From assembly GCA_004519485.1 (NCBI GenBank), contig CP038108.1:868001-932000 (forward strand): a stretch of 64,000 bases of DNA, read 5' to 3'. The position numbers were made by a program, and so were the translations under genes. The DNA comes from Nannochloropsis oceanica (Eukaryota; Sar; Eustigmatophyceae; Eustigmatales; Monodopsidaceae). Shown here in pieces: positions 13,468 through 23,156 of the stretch (the first letter of the stretch is position 1; each line of letters opens with the position of its first letter). The notes under the pieces are model-generated. The model saw only the letters and a program-made list of their open reading frames with translations, was not told the origin of the DNA and searched no databases.

Positions 13468-14696
13468 ATGCTAGCAAGAAGAAGAAGACTGGAGCAGCCT
13501 CGTCTGCACTTCTTACTACTGCTGCTGCTGTCTTTGGGCTCTGCGGCCACCCACTCCGTCCTCGCCTTGCTCAATCATGCACCATCATCAAGTCTTCGCC
13601 CAGGCATCGCAACTAGCAGCGCAAGAATGGCCACGACGACCGACAGGGCCTCAACGACTGCGCGGCAAAGATTTCCGTTGCTTTTCCCTCCATCCGTGCG
13701 CCCTACGTCCGTTTTCTTTGGCGACAAACGCAACAAACTCTGGACCTTTGAGCAGCCATTCATAACCACCACCAACATCAAGAGCAGGTAAGGATCTGTC
13801 GGTCCTCATTTTTAATGGTTTTCACTCGGCAACTGAAGTCGCACCATATATTCTCATATCATGCGCTCGCCCTTTTTATTCTGACACAGGATGAGCGTCT
13901 TCAAATCCGGCTCCTCAATAGTTATTTACTCCCCTATCGCTGCCACCCCCGAGTGCCTCGACATGGTCAAACAAACAGCCGGGGGTTTGCCAACGCACAT
14001 AATCATGCAGGTAAGGGCACGATATATGCCCTGTTCGAAAGTTGCCAATTTCTCCACAAAGGCTTAGTCCTTGTTTCACCTTCTTACACTTTCCTTTACG
14101 CTGACATATCTGCACTCTAACTCATTCAGAGTAATGCCGTCGACCACACCCTCTTCCTTGAAGGCTGGCGCAAAGCCATCCCTTCAGCTCAAATCCTGAA
14201 CATATCTCCGACGAAGGGTGACCTGCCACTCCTCCTCAATCCCTCATCCTCCGCCAACTCCACTAGGAACGTGGTGCCCCTGCCCTTTCAGAGTACCACT
14301 GCCCCCATCGTCGAAGCAGCCTTGCTGGATATCCCTCCATTCTTTCAAGAAGTCGTCCTCTTTCACAAGCCCAGCAAGAGCATTTTGTGTGCAGATGCGA
14401 TATGGCGGGTCGTCTCTCCTGAGTTCTCTCCCAATGTGGTGGCGGCCACGGGCTGGAAAGCTATATTCTTTGTCGATGGGGTCTCGCGCTTTCCCTACTG
14501 GTTTTATTTCCCAAGGCGGAAGCGGGCCGAGGTGTCGCGCTTCGTTGAACAGGTCCAGGGATGGGGAGAGATCAAGCGTTGTCTACCGGGCCATTTGGAC
14601 CCTATTCCATCGGCGGGCGTGGGGGAGAAGGAGGGAGTAGGCGAAGTCGATGTCAAGCGCGTTTTCTTGGACTCGTTCGACTTCATTTTACGATAG
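13468..14696 (+). CDS. DUF4336 domain protein with signal-type N-terminus (3 exons)
   Basis: Exons 13468-13787, 13890-14010 and 14130-14696 join in phase with GT-AG introns to give about 335 residues. The start is the first in-frame ATG; it opens an Arg-rich N-tip and a hydrophobic core (LHFLLLLLLSLGSAATHSVL), so entry into the secretory route or plastid is likely. The core matches DUF4336, a family related to the metallo-beta-lactamase fold and common in cyanobacteria and plastid-bearing eukaryotes: MSVFKSGSSIVIYSPIAATP, then HTLFLEGWRKAIPSAQIL, then FFQEVVLFHKPSKSILCADA. Biochemical role unknown. A possible poly(A) signal AATAAA is at 14741. The exon 2 start is supported by the domain running cleanly over the join. 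Confidence 0.8.
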
Positions 14697-15031
14697 TGCC
14701 GAGGTGTCCGAGTGTGCATAAATTAATATTTGAGTGTGATAATAAAGGTCTAAGACTTCTATCCGTTCGAGCTGTTTTTGTTTGGGGGGTAGTCTGCCGT
14801 CTCTTCCCACCGCGTCAACCGCACTCCACTTTCATTTCCGTTTGGTGCCGCATTACCCAATACACAGAGTCCTTGAATCCTGCGGCGACCAGCGTACGCC
14901 GGGCTGGGTGTTGCGGCAGCAGGCGTAGGCGGAGACGGATCTTGAAGAAGACAAAGCGACAATTATCTGGCCTTATTTCCCCTCGCTCCCTCGCTCCCTC
15001 CCTCCCCCCAGCACAGTGATATGTCAGGAGC
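14697..15031. other. Intergenic, DUF4336 to FAN1
   Basis: 335-base spacer between co-oriented genes. It holds AATAAA at 14741 (45 bases after the stop) and a pyrimidine-rich stretch before the FAN1 ATG. Nothing else recognised. Confidence 0.55.
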
Positions 15032-18000
15032 ATGAAACGGGCGGCGTTGGAAAAAAAAAGCAGTGTCAACGAGGATGACCACGACCATGAGGTAGAGATC
15101 ATAGAGATGCTGCCTAGTCAAGGCAAGAAAAGAAAATCAAGCACGCTGTTTGGGTATGGGTTTGGCGGGAATTCCAGCAGCACCAGCAGCGCCACTGCGG
15201 CCGACTGCCCTCCCTCCTTGCCTCCTCTCTCTCCTCCTCCGGCCTGGGGCAAGCTCATCGATGAAGAAGCTGCCGCCAAGGTGATATTGCAGCGATTTCT
15301 GGGCTATCATCCACCTGCGACACGGCGTCTTTTTACAGCATCTTACCGAGGCACCTTTAATGACAGGCATAACGCGGTGCCGGGCGTGGGCCGTGCTTCG
15401 AGCTTTGGACGGTACGGATCTGGCGTTCGTAGCTCCCTAAACTGCACAGGGTGTTTAGGTCTGACATGGAATAGTGGTGACATTGGTAACGAGAGTCCCG
15501 AGGCTGCTTCGCAGTGGGAGCAAGACCAAGATGACGACGACGAGGGGGGTGGGGACGAGGAGATTGCCGACATTGCGGATGCTGTGGGATCTGCGCCCAA
15601 GGCCCTGCGTAATTTTTGCGTGGTTCTTGACTGGGCACTAAAACATTCGGAGATCCTCAAGAACTGCCCTCAAGACGTTGCCCGGCTGGAGGCGCTGCGA
15701 CAGGATTTGACGCCGTCAGCGGCGGATCTGTTTTGGCGGTGCTTCCACCGGGCACGGGCTGTTTGCCGGGTTTCGTTACAGCAGGAGCACCAGCAATGGC
15801 AGGGGAAGAGGGGTGATAGAAGTGCCACTGCTATGCACAGCAGCAGCAAAGGTAGCAATGATAAGCACGATACATGTGCGCTTCTTCAAGAGCTAGTGGG
15901 CAAACAGGCCATCCTAGACGTGACACAAAATGAGACAATTTTACTAACGCACTTGTACGATGTCTTTGCCGCTCTACGTGCCGACGAGTTGATACGTCTC
16001 AATAATTTCTTATTCGGCTCTGCTGGAGCTTCTAGCGCTGCCTCTGCTACTGCTGCCAATGCTGTTGCCTCCTCCTTCTCTTCACTGGGCGGAAAGCGTG
16101 GAAGCGCTACACGGGATGACTCCCTCGCGACCATTGACAATTTTATTTCTCAGTGTCAGAGAGAGCGCGATCCCATCCTCCTCCGAAGAAAGCTTGGAAA
16201 AGACCTGATCAAGTGGCTCGGCAAGGACGTAGGGAAGCAACAAAAGAAGCAGCAGCAGCAGCAACAGGCTTTTCGACTGGTGTGTGTGGAGCCAGCGTTG
16301 GCCAAGTTGTTGCAGCGGGTTTTCGCCTTATTTTTTATGACGAATGGCTATGATGCCGAGGATGCGGTGGTGTTATTGTGGAATGATTTAGGAGGGCTGC
16401 GGGTTGTTGGCAGAAAAGGAGTAGGGGATGGTGGTGGTGGTGGTGGTAGAGGAGGGGAAGGGTGGGGAATGGTGCCAACCATTGCTGCATCCTCATCGTC
16501 CTCGTCGCAGGTATTGATTGAGCTTAGTGATGAAGAGGAGGAAGAGAAAAGTGGCACTGGGAATCATCATCATCATCATCAGCCGCAGCAGCAGCGACAT
16601 ATCTCTACAGCAACTCGCTCGCCGTCATCCTTCCAACCCCTCGGTCCTTCCTTCATCCCTCCTTCCTACGCCCAGCTCTTCGATTCCTCCTTATCCCTAG
16701 CTGACGCGTTCGAGCAAGCCGTGGTAGCAGGAGACGCAGTGACAGCCTATTCATGCCTCCACGCTGTCTCGAATCTATTCCTCCCTCCTCCTCCTTTTCA
16801 GGAGGAGCAAGCGCACGAGCAGAAACGCGACCGCACACCTTTACTTTCTTCCCTCTCCACTTTAGAAGAAGACAGGGCCTCTAGCAGCAGCGGCGGCGGT
16901 TGTAGTGGTGATGGTCGAGGGGTGGAAGTTCATCGTCTGGTGCCTCCACCCACCTATCGAGGTTTGCACGATTTACCCCGCGTTCTCTTCAAATTGCTTT
17001 CGGCAGTGATGGGAAGAGGGATTAGCTTATTGGAACGTGAACGGAAATACGGACAAGCGGTGCATTATCTGAGGATTGTGCTAGAGGGAACTTCGAATTT
17101 GAGGTGGTCGTTAAGAGGATATTTTCATGTACGGTTAGTGCTGGATTTGGGCCATAGCAACCGACCGGGGGATGCGTTAGAGGCATGTGAAAGCGCCTTG
17201 GCGGATGCGTGCGTGGATGGCGAGGACCGGTTGTTCCTACAAGGGAAATGCCAGGCCTTGGCCGTCCCTCCCCGGAGGTGGAAGAAGCCGGTGTTTCCCG
17301 TGTTGATGTCTGCACCTGTTGTGAGACTTGAGATGGCCATGGTGCAGAGGAGGAGAGAGAGGGATGGGGAGGGGAAGATCAGCAGCCTGGAGGATGGGGT
17401 GCTGGCATGCTTGCTGGAGGAGGAGGAGGAGGAGGGGGAAGGAAGGTGGGGAAGCCATGAGGAGGAAGAAGATGGTGTGACGGTGAAAGCGAAAGTTGAC
17501 GAACGAGTGGGAGGAAGAGCGGGGAGGCGGGGAGGGAGGAAGGAAGGAAATTGTCAATGGCAAGGGGCGCACTGTGAGAACAATATCATCTTGACGCTCT
17601 TTGGACTTCTCTGCTGGGACGTGCTATGGCTGGCGACGGCAGAGACGGAACGGCAGCAGCAGCAGCAGTCCTCTCCCGCCACCTTTACGAGGAGCAGCAG
17701 CAACAGTAGCGAAAGCAGTACTAGCAGCAGCAAGAGCAGCAGCAGCCCCAGTGAATACCAACATGCTCCCTCCGACCTCATGCTCTGTCAGGAGTTTTTA
17801 CTCTCCCCCGCGCGTCGACGGGCCTTGAACGAAGTGCTCGCTCGAGTCAAGCGTGGGGAAGCACCAGCAATGCTCGCGGAGACGCATGGGCAACATGCGG
17901 GCACTCTTTGTTTAGGCGTTGATTGGGTCTCATTTCCTTTAGAAACATTACAGACCATCGCCCAAGGCTTCGGGCCACCGGCACTGATGCTGCTGTGTGA

Positions 18001-18334
18001 AACTCTGGCGAAGGACTACTCCCTCCTCGCACACGGCTTTCCAGATCTGATGCTCTGGAAGGAGGGAGGGAAGGAGGTGCGTTTGGTGGAGGTGAAAGGG
18101 CCGGGGGATAGTTTGAGTTGGGCACAAAAGTATTGGATTGATAAATTGGTAGGAGTTGGGGTGAGGGTTGAGGTGGCAAGGGTTGTGAATGGTGAGGAGG
18201 AAAAGGATGGGAAATGGGATGCAAGAGGAGGAAAACGAGGACGACGAGTAGGGGGAGGACGGAAAGGGAGAGGAGGAGGAGGACGGGGAGGAGGATGGCG
18301 GACAGGAGCAGAGGTCAGGAAAGGGAGGGAGTAA
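15032..18334 (+). CDS. FAN1: FAN1-type structure-specific nuclease (VRR-NUC domain)
   Basis: FAN1 is a nuclear 5'-flap endo/exonuclease that repairs interstrand crosslinks. A single exon encodes 1,100 residues from ATG at 15032. The C-terminal VRR-NUC (PD-(D/E)XK) domain is clear near residues 930-1055: HGFPDLMLW supplies the Asp, and VRLVEVKGPGDSLSWAQKYW supplies Glu and Lys of the catalytic motif. Upstream, KYGQAVHYLRIVLEG and GDALEACESALAD look like the helical TPR-type region, and DRLFLQGKCQALAVPPRRWK fits the family just before the nuclease. I see no clear UBZ ubiquitin-binding zinc finger at the N-terminus. Long Ser, Gly and Glu insertions and a basic Arg-Gly tail after the nuclease make it longer than the human protein (about 1,017 residues). 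Confidence 0.9.
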   Translation: MKRAALEKKSSVNEDDHDHEVEIIEMLPSQGKKRKSSTLFGYGFGGNSSSTSSATAADCPPSLPPLSPPPAWGKLIDEEAAAKVILQRFLGYHPPATRRLFTASYRGTFNDRHNAVPGVGRASSFGRYGSGVRSSLNCTGCLGLTWNSGDIGNESPEAASQWEQDQDDDDEGGGDEEIADIADAVGSAPKALRNFCVVLDWALKHSEILKNCPQDVARLEALRQDLTPSAADLFWRCFHRARAVCRVSLQQEHQQWQGKRGDRSATAMHSSSKGSNDKHDTCALLQELVGKQAILDVTQNETILLTHLYDVFAALRADELIRLNNFLFGSAGASSAASATAANAVASSFSSLGGKRGSATRDDSLATIDNFISQCQRERDPILLRRKLGKDLIKWLGKDVGKQQKKQQQQQQAFRLVCVEPALAKLLQRVFALFFMTNGYDAEDAVVLLWNDLGGLRVVGRKGVGDGGGGGGRGGEGWGMVPTIAASSSSSSQVLIELSDEEEEEKSGTGNHHHHHQPQQQRHISTATRSPSSFQPLGPSFIPPSYAQLFDSSLSLADAFEQAVVAGDAVTAYSCLHAVSNLFLPPPPFQEEQAHEQKRDRTPLLSSLSTLEEDRASSSSGGGCSGDGRGVEVHRLVPPPTYRGLHDLPRVLFKLLSAVMGRGISLLERERKYGQAVHYLRIVLEGTSNLRWSLRGYFHVRLVLDLGHSNRPGDALEACESALADACVDGEDRLFLQGKCQALAVPPRRWKKPVFPVLMSAPVVRLEMAMVQRRRERDGEGKISSLEDGVLACLLEEEEEEGEGRWGSHEEEEDGVTVKAKVDERVGGRAGRRGGRKEGNCQWQGAHCENNIILTLFGLLCWDVLWLATAETERQQQQQSSPATFTRSSSNSSESSTSSSKSSSSPSEYQHAPSDLMLCQEFLLSPARRRALNEVLARVKRGEAPAMLAETHGQHAGTLCLGVDWVSFPLETLQTIAQGFGPPALMLLCETLAKDYSLLAHGFPDLMLWKEGGKEVRLVEVKGPGDSLSWAQKYWIDKLVGVGVRVEVARVVNGEEEKDGKWDARGGKRGRRVGGGRKGRGGGGRGGGWRTGAEVRKGRE

Positions 18335-18763
18335 ATAACGTACGGTAGGGGGAAGGGGTGTAACGATCTATGTACACGTATCTGCGCATGTATTGAGAAG
18401 TGAGGGGGAAAGAGGAATGATGGAGAAGAAAAGAGTAGATTATCTTCTTCTGTCAAAAGAACGAGAGGCACAACCTCGAAAAATACCTAAGTGATGTACC
18501 AGGCGAAAAGCGTGTTGAATGAATGAAAGGCTCGTCATATTTCTGCGTTTCCGTTTCTCGGCCTCCCTGATAGTTCAGTCAAAATGGAGACCTTCGTGTA
18601 AGCCGTTTGTGCGTCGTATGAGCATGGATTAAGGGCAACGGGGCAACGACACGTGCGAATGTACCGGCGTCGTTATGGTTTGTCCTCATGGATGCAAACC
18701 CTGGCTTGGGGCAAGAGGATGGTACTGGCGGTATGTTTTCTAGAGAAGCACAGGAGGGGCTAG
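18335..18763. other. Intergenic, FAN1 3' flank
   Basis: Spacer after FAN1 with no supported ORF or RNA; it runs into the CA block. Confidence 0.5.
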
Positions 18764-19002
18764 AACACACACCCACACACGCACACGCCCACCACACACA
18801 CACACACCACACAAACACCACCACACACCACACACACACACACACCACACAACACACACAACGAGCACACACCCACACACACAACACCACACACACACAC
18901 ACAACGACACGACGACACACACACCACTACACACCATCACACACACACACCACACCACAACACACCCCAACACACACCACACACACACACAGCACAACAC
19001 AC

Positions 19003-19060
<58 letters not shown>

Positions 19061-19154
19061 ACACACAACACACACACACACACACACAACACACCACACA
19101 CACACACACACACACACACAACACACCACACACACAACACACACACACACACAC

Positions 19155-19191
<37 letters not shown>

Positions 19192-19241
19192 CACACACAC
19201 CACACACACACACAACACACACACAACACACACACACAACA

Positions 19242-19275
<34 letters not shown>

Positions 19276-19279
19276 CACA

Positions 19280-19312
<33 letters not shown>

Positions 19313-19314
19313 AC
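18764..19314 (+). repeat. CA-rich low-complexity block (imperfect CA microsatellite)
   Basis: About 550 bases made almost only of C and A on the plus strand, mainly CA dinucleotides broken by extra A or C (ACC, AAC, GACAC). The longest pure CA stretch is near 19008-19058. Open frames on both strands here (His-Thr or Val-Cys repeats) are by-products of the composition. It ends 12 bases before the ATG of the next gene, so it probably forms that gene's promoter and leader. Alternating purine-pyrimidine DNA of this kind can take the Z form. Confidence 0.93.
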
Positions 19315-19326
19315 TTATACAGGCAC

Positions 19327-19992
19327 ATGAGGGCAGAGAAGCTTCCAGCGCTGCTGGTGCTGCTGCTGAGCTTGGTTGGCTCGAGCACGAGGTAAGAACC
19401 GAAAAGCCAAGTTAATACGATAATCCATTTCGACATTCATACACGACCTGCACGTCACTCGCACCCCCCCAGTTGGCATCAGCGCTTCTCCCATAGACCT
19501 TCGACAACGCGACACATACCAGAGAGGTCACGTGTCTCAGCATTTTCTCCTCTGTGGGGGACGACACCCTCAAACCCCAAAAGCACATCTACACCCATCA
19601 CTCCCTCAACCTCGCCCTTCGCACCTCACGAGCTCCTCGAAGGCGACGTCGTCGAGTACCGGATTACCGAGGCTCAGCGCAGCAAAGGACAGTTGCCACC
19701 CGGAGATACACGGTTGCTTGGTTTGGGCGTCATTAATCAGTTCATGCACATTCACCCGCTGTGTCGACGGAGCCCGGAGTCCGAAGAACTCTTCTACGAC
19801 GAGGACCAAGACGCATTAGAAGAAGACGTGCCAGGCCTTGTTATACGGGTGCTTAGTCATGTGTGGTATCAGCAGCGATGCGTTGAAGATCGAAAAATCA
19901 ATCCGCATGGGGAAGAGGCTGAGGATATGTACATTGTGGAGGAGGGATTGAGTGACGGGTGTGGGCCCGCGGAGCGGTACCGTGTGGTTTAA
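19327..19992 (+). CDS. Small protein of unknown function with signal-like N-terminus (2 exons)
   Basis: Exon 1 (19327-19391) gives MRAEKLPALLVLLLSLVGSS, a good signal peptide. It ends at GTAAG and joins in phase to exon 2 (19473-19992) after a C-rich acceptor, giving 194 residues. After a Ser/Thr/Pro-rich linker (about residues 25-75) comes an acidic, compact domain: ELLEGDVVEYRITEAQRSKG, LGLGVINQFMHIHPLCRRSP, then PGLVIRVLSHVWYQQRCVED. I do not recognise the family. The linker after a signal peptide would fit a plastid presequence, but no clear ASAF motif is seen. The in-phase splice and the coding-like second exon make it likely to be real. Confidence 0.62.
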
Positions 19993-20285
19993 GGAGAAAG
20001 GAGGGATGGGGAGAATGTGAGGCAAATGTTTTAGTATTTGCTTAGCAGGTCTATGTGTGAATTAATAGGAGTCAAAAATAAGTAAATACTTGCATAAATC
20101 GGATAGGGGGGGTTCAACCTCTATAAAATATTTATTTTCACTTCATGTGTGTGCGTACAATTTTACAACCAGCTTGGCTTCTCGAGAAGGCTAAAGCTCT
20201 TTCACCCATTCCCTGATTCAAATGCCTGTAGACATGCTATTCCCCCAAAGAGAGCATCACTTACACACATGTTTGCATGACCACC

Positions 20286-22360
20286 CTAATCCTCCTCCGA
20301 TGATGAATCATCGACCAAGGCAAATCGATTCACTTGACGCGCTGCGTGCTCCACGCCATCGTCACTGCTGCTTTCCTCTCCCTCTTCATCCTCTTTCTCA
20401 TCCTCTTCTTCCTCCTTCTCTTCGTCCTGCACGCCATCCTTGGCGTAGTCCTCGCTTCCATCTTCCTTCTCTACTCCCTCCCCATCCCGCTCGTCCCTCA
20501 ATCCCTTCGCTCCTTTTCCGTCTTCAGCAACGATTTCGCCACTCACAAGCCCCTCCTCCTCCTCCTCTTCTTCCTCCTGTCCTTCTTCACTCTCCTTTAA
20601 CCCTTCCAAGTCCTCCGACTCCGCTTGCAGCTGCTCCACCATCTTCCCATGCGTGCGACTCTGCTTATGGGTTTTCAGCTGTTTCTCTGACAAAAACACC
20701 TTCGCACACACCACACACTCAAACATCGACCCTTTTTTCCCCTCTTCCACTTCCTCCTCCCTTTCCTCGTCCTCCTCATTTAATCCTTCCAGATCTCCGA
20801 ATTCCGCCTGCAGCTCCTCAACCATCCTTTTGTGTGTCCGGCTTTGCTTATGATTGTTCAGCTGCTTCTCACTCTTAAACTTCTTATCGCACACCACACA
20901 CTCGAACACCCCAGCATTCTTCTTCTTCTTTCCCCGCCTTGGCTTCCACCTCCTACTGCTCCCTTCCTCCCCCCCGTCCTCCCTATCACTGCTACTACTA
21001 CTGTCCTCGTCCTCATCCGCCAACCGAAATTCAGCCGATCCTCCTATCCCCTCCTCCTCTCTCCTCGCCGACTCCTCCTCCTCCCACTGCTGCATCTGCT
21101 CCCTCAGCCATCTCTCCTTCTCCTTCTTAAATTCCTCTGCTTTCAACTTGGCCCCCTTCGCCTCCGTCGCCACCCGTGCCGCTTCCTCCCTCCCTACCTC
21201 GACCTGCCGCTGCATCACGCGCTTGTCCCTCTTCTTCACAAACTCCACCAGCGCCCGGATCGCCTCCTGGTACTTTTTCCGCGCAGCCTCCCTGCTTTTC
21301 TTATTCTCCTTCTCCATCGCCCGCCTCACTTGCCTCGAGGGGGCATCTTGCTCCCTGTACTCGTCCGCCCATCCAAACGACAGTCTCGAGCAGAAATCAC
21401 CCCAATACCCATAAAACGCAGCTACCCCCCCCCACCCCGTCTCCGGCCCACCAAAGCCAGGTGCCTCTCCCTCCCCTCCTGCTGCTCCTCCTCCTCGTGC
21501 GATTGGCGGTGAGGGTATTCCTTTTTCCCTCTCGTGGACATCAATCTTTACAAACAATTCTCTGTAGACTGCATAGAAACCCCCCTCTCCCTCCCCATAC
21601 CCGCTAAAAGCCGAACTGCTGAAAAAAGGCCAGACATTCACGACATATGCACCCTTGCCCCGTTTTGCTCCTCCGACTCCTCCTCGTCTTCCGCTTCCTC
21701 TCCCTCCACTTCTCTCCTCCCCCTCGTCATCATCATCATAGTCGTCCCCCCTGAGTATCTGATCTCGATGTGAATCATACCAAGCCCGCTCCCGCTTGTC
21801 ACTCAGTACGGAGTTTGCCTCTTGGAGGCGTTGAAAAATTGCTGTTGCCCCCTCGTCGCCTACATTCTTATCCGGATGATGCTTGAGGGCAAGCTGCGGG
21901 AGAGCGAGGGACGGTAGGGGGGAGGGAGGAAGGTAGGGGGAGGGAGGGAGGAAGGGAATGTGTGTCAGATTTAGTTGCAGCTGCGGTGAGGCAGACTGGG
22001 CGGAGGAAAGGCGCATGTGGAATGAAAAGCAACGCACCTTTCTGTAAGCGAGCTTGATCTCCGCGTCCGTGGCACTCCTGTTCAGGGTCAGTGTTGTGGG
22101 AGTCGCATAGGGTAGGATGGGATCGTGCGGAGGATCGAGATAAACTAAACACACCTTACGGTCTGGGCACGCCCTCGCGACTACTTTGGGTGTCATCCAA
22201 TCTTTCTTATTGCTATGGCAGCATTAGTGCTCTATCATAAATACTGTCGCCGCAGCGTCAAGTACCAGAGCAGCTTACGTCCCCTGCATCCCATCCCATC
22301 TTGCCCTTACCTCTCCACTCCCAACACAGCATAGTAACATTCCTTCCCGGTGCGAGACAT
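20286..22360 (-). CDS. DNAJC21: DNAJC21/JJJ1-type J-domain and C2H2 zinc-finger cochaperone (3 exons)
   Basis: This Hsp70 cochaperone helps recycle factors off pre-60S ribosomes. Exons complement(22311-22360), complement(22038-22077) and complement(20286-21893) join in phase to about 565 residues. Exon 1 supplies MSRTGKECYYAVLGVER and exon 2 SATDAEIKLAYRK; exon 3 follows with LALKHHPDKN, rebuilding a full J domain with the HPD motif. The middle is charged coiled coil with acidic runs. Two matching zinc fingers near residues 357-380 and 419-441 (FECVVCDKKFKSEKQL and FECVVCAKVFLSEKQL, each closing with a HKQSRTH tail) are diagnostic. The tail is Glu-rich. Intron 2 is 144 bases and open in frame. 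A minus-strand AATAAA lies near 20131-20136. Confidence 0.93.
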
Positions 22361-23156
22361 AAAACAACGCAATACCGCTGCTTGCTCTCCGGCCCTGTGC
22401 ATGCAGCGTACATCGTGGTGTTATTAGTTGTTTGCATTGCTTCGCATAGTGAAGCAATCATCATACCATCAACGGTCGCTCGCGTTCAATACTCTCGACC
22501 TCCCCCATCCCAGACCACGATAAATACAATTGGCCACGAAGATCGCAAAAACCGGCACAAAGGTCTCTTCTATAATGTTGAGGTATGTCCTCAAGCAAGG
22601 ATCTCATGCCATTTGATCAGCCACACGCTCTTGATCTCGTGCAAGATCCGTCCGAGATGGGCCCTCGCTGCAGGCTGCTGCAGCAACCAAGGCTCTATAG
22701 GCCAGGGTAGGATGAGAGCAGGGATGTGTTAGCTCAATTCCAAACTTGGATGAAACAAGAAAACTTTGGGCAGAGTTCGTTTGGAAACCAAAGAGAAAGA
22801 GAAAAACGGTGTTACATTTTAATGTCATTGTGAGCGCCATGGCTGAACCCACAAGAATGAAAGAAGCGAAAGCACCTTGGCTCTACCGTTCTTCGTTGTT
22901 AATGCGTTATCTATCTTTGTCTTCGCGTGCAGTGCTTTCGACGTTATCATTCTCACTACAATACTGTTGATTGATGTGCGCATCGTACATGTGTCAAGTG
23001 TGAAAACCCCGCTTCATTATCTTCTATGGCTTTTTATTTCCACAAGAAAATACGAATTCAAAATCAAGCATACATTTCGAAGAATTGTACAAGCTTATCA
23101 GCTGGAGAATTCGAAGACAAACACTCGTTTCGATAATTTTGCGAGATCAATCAAAT
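22361..23156. other. Intergenic, DNAJC21 promoter side and SANT gene 3' flank
   Basis: About 800 AT-richer bases between two minus-strand genes. Short open frames on both strands lack family likeness and good starts. Nothing supported. Confidence 0.5.

Noticed and set aside
18688-19436. Long open frames on both strands (His-Thr and Val-Cys repeats) over the CA block
   Set aside because: Pure by-products of CA repeats; no stop codon can occur in such sequence. Only the ATG at 19327 starts a sensible protein.
22301-22732. Plus-strand frame opposite DNAJC21 exon 1
   Set aside because: Antisense to a well-supported exon and of non-coding look.
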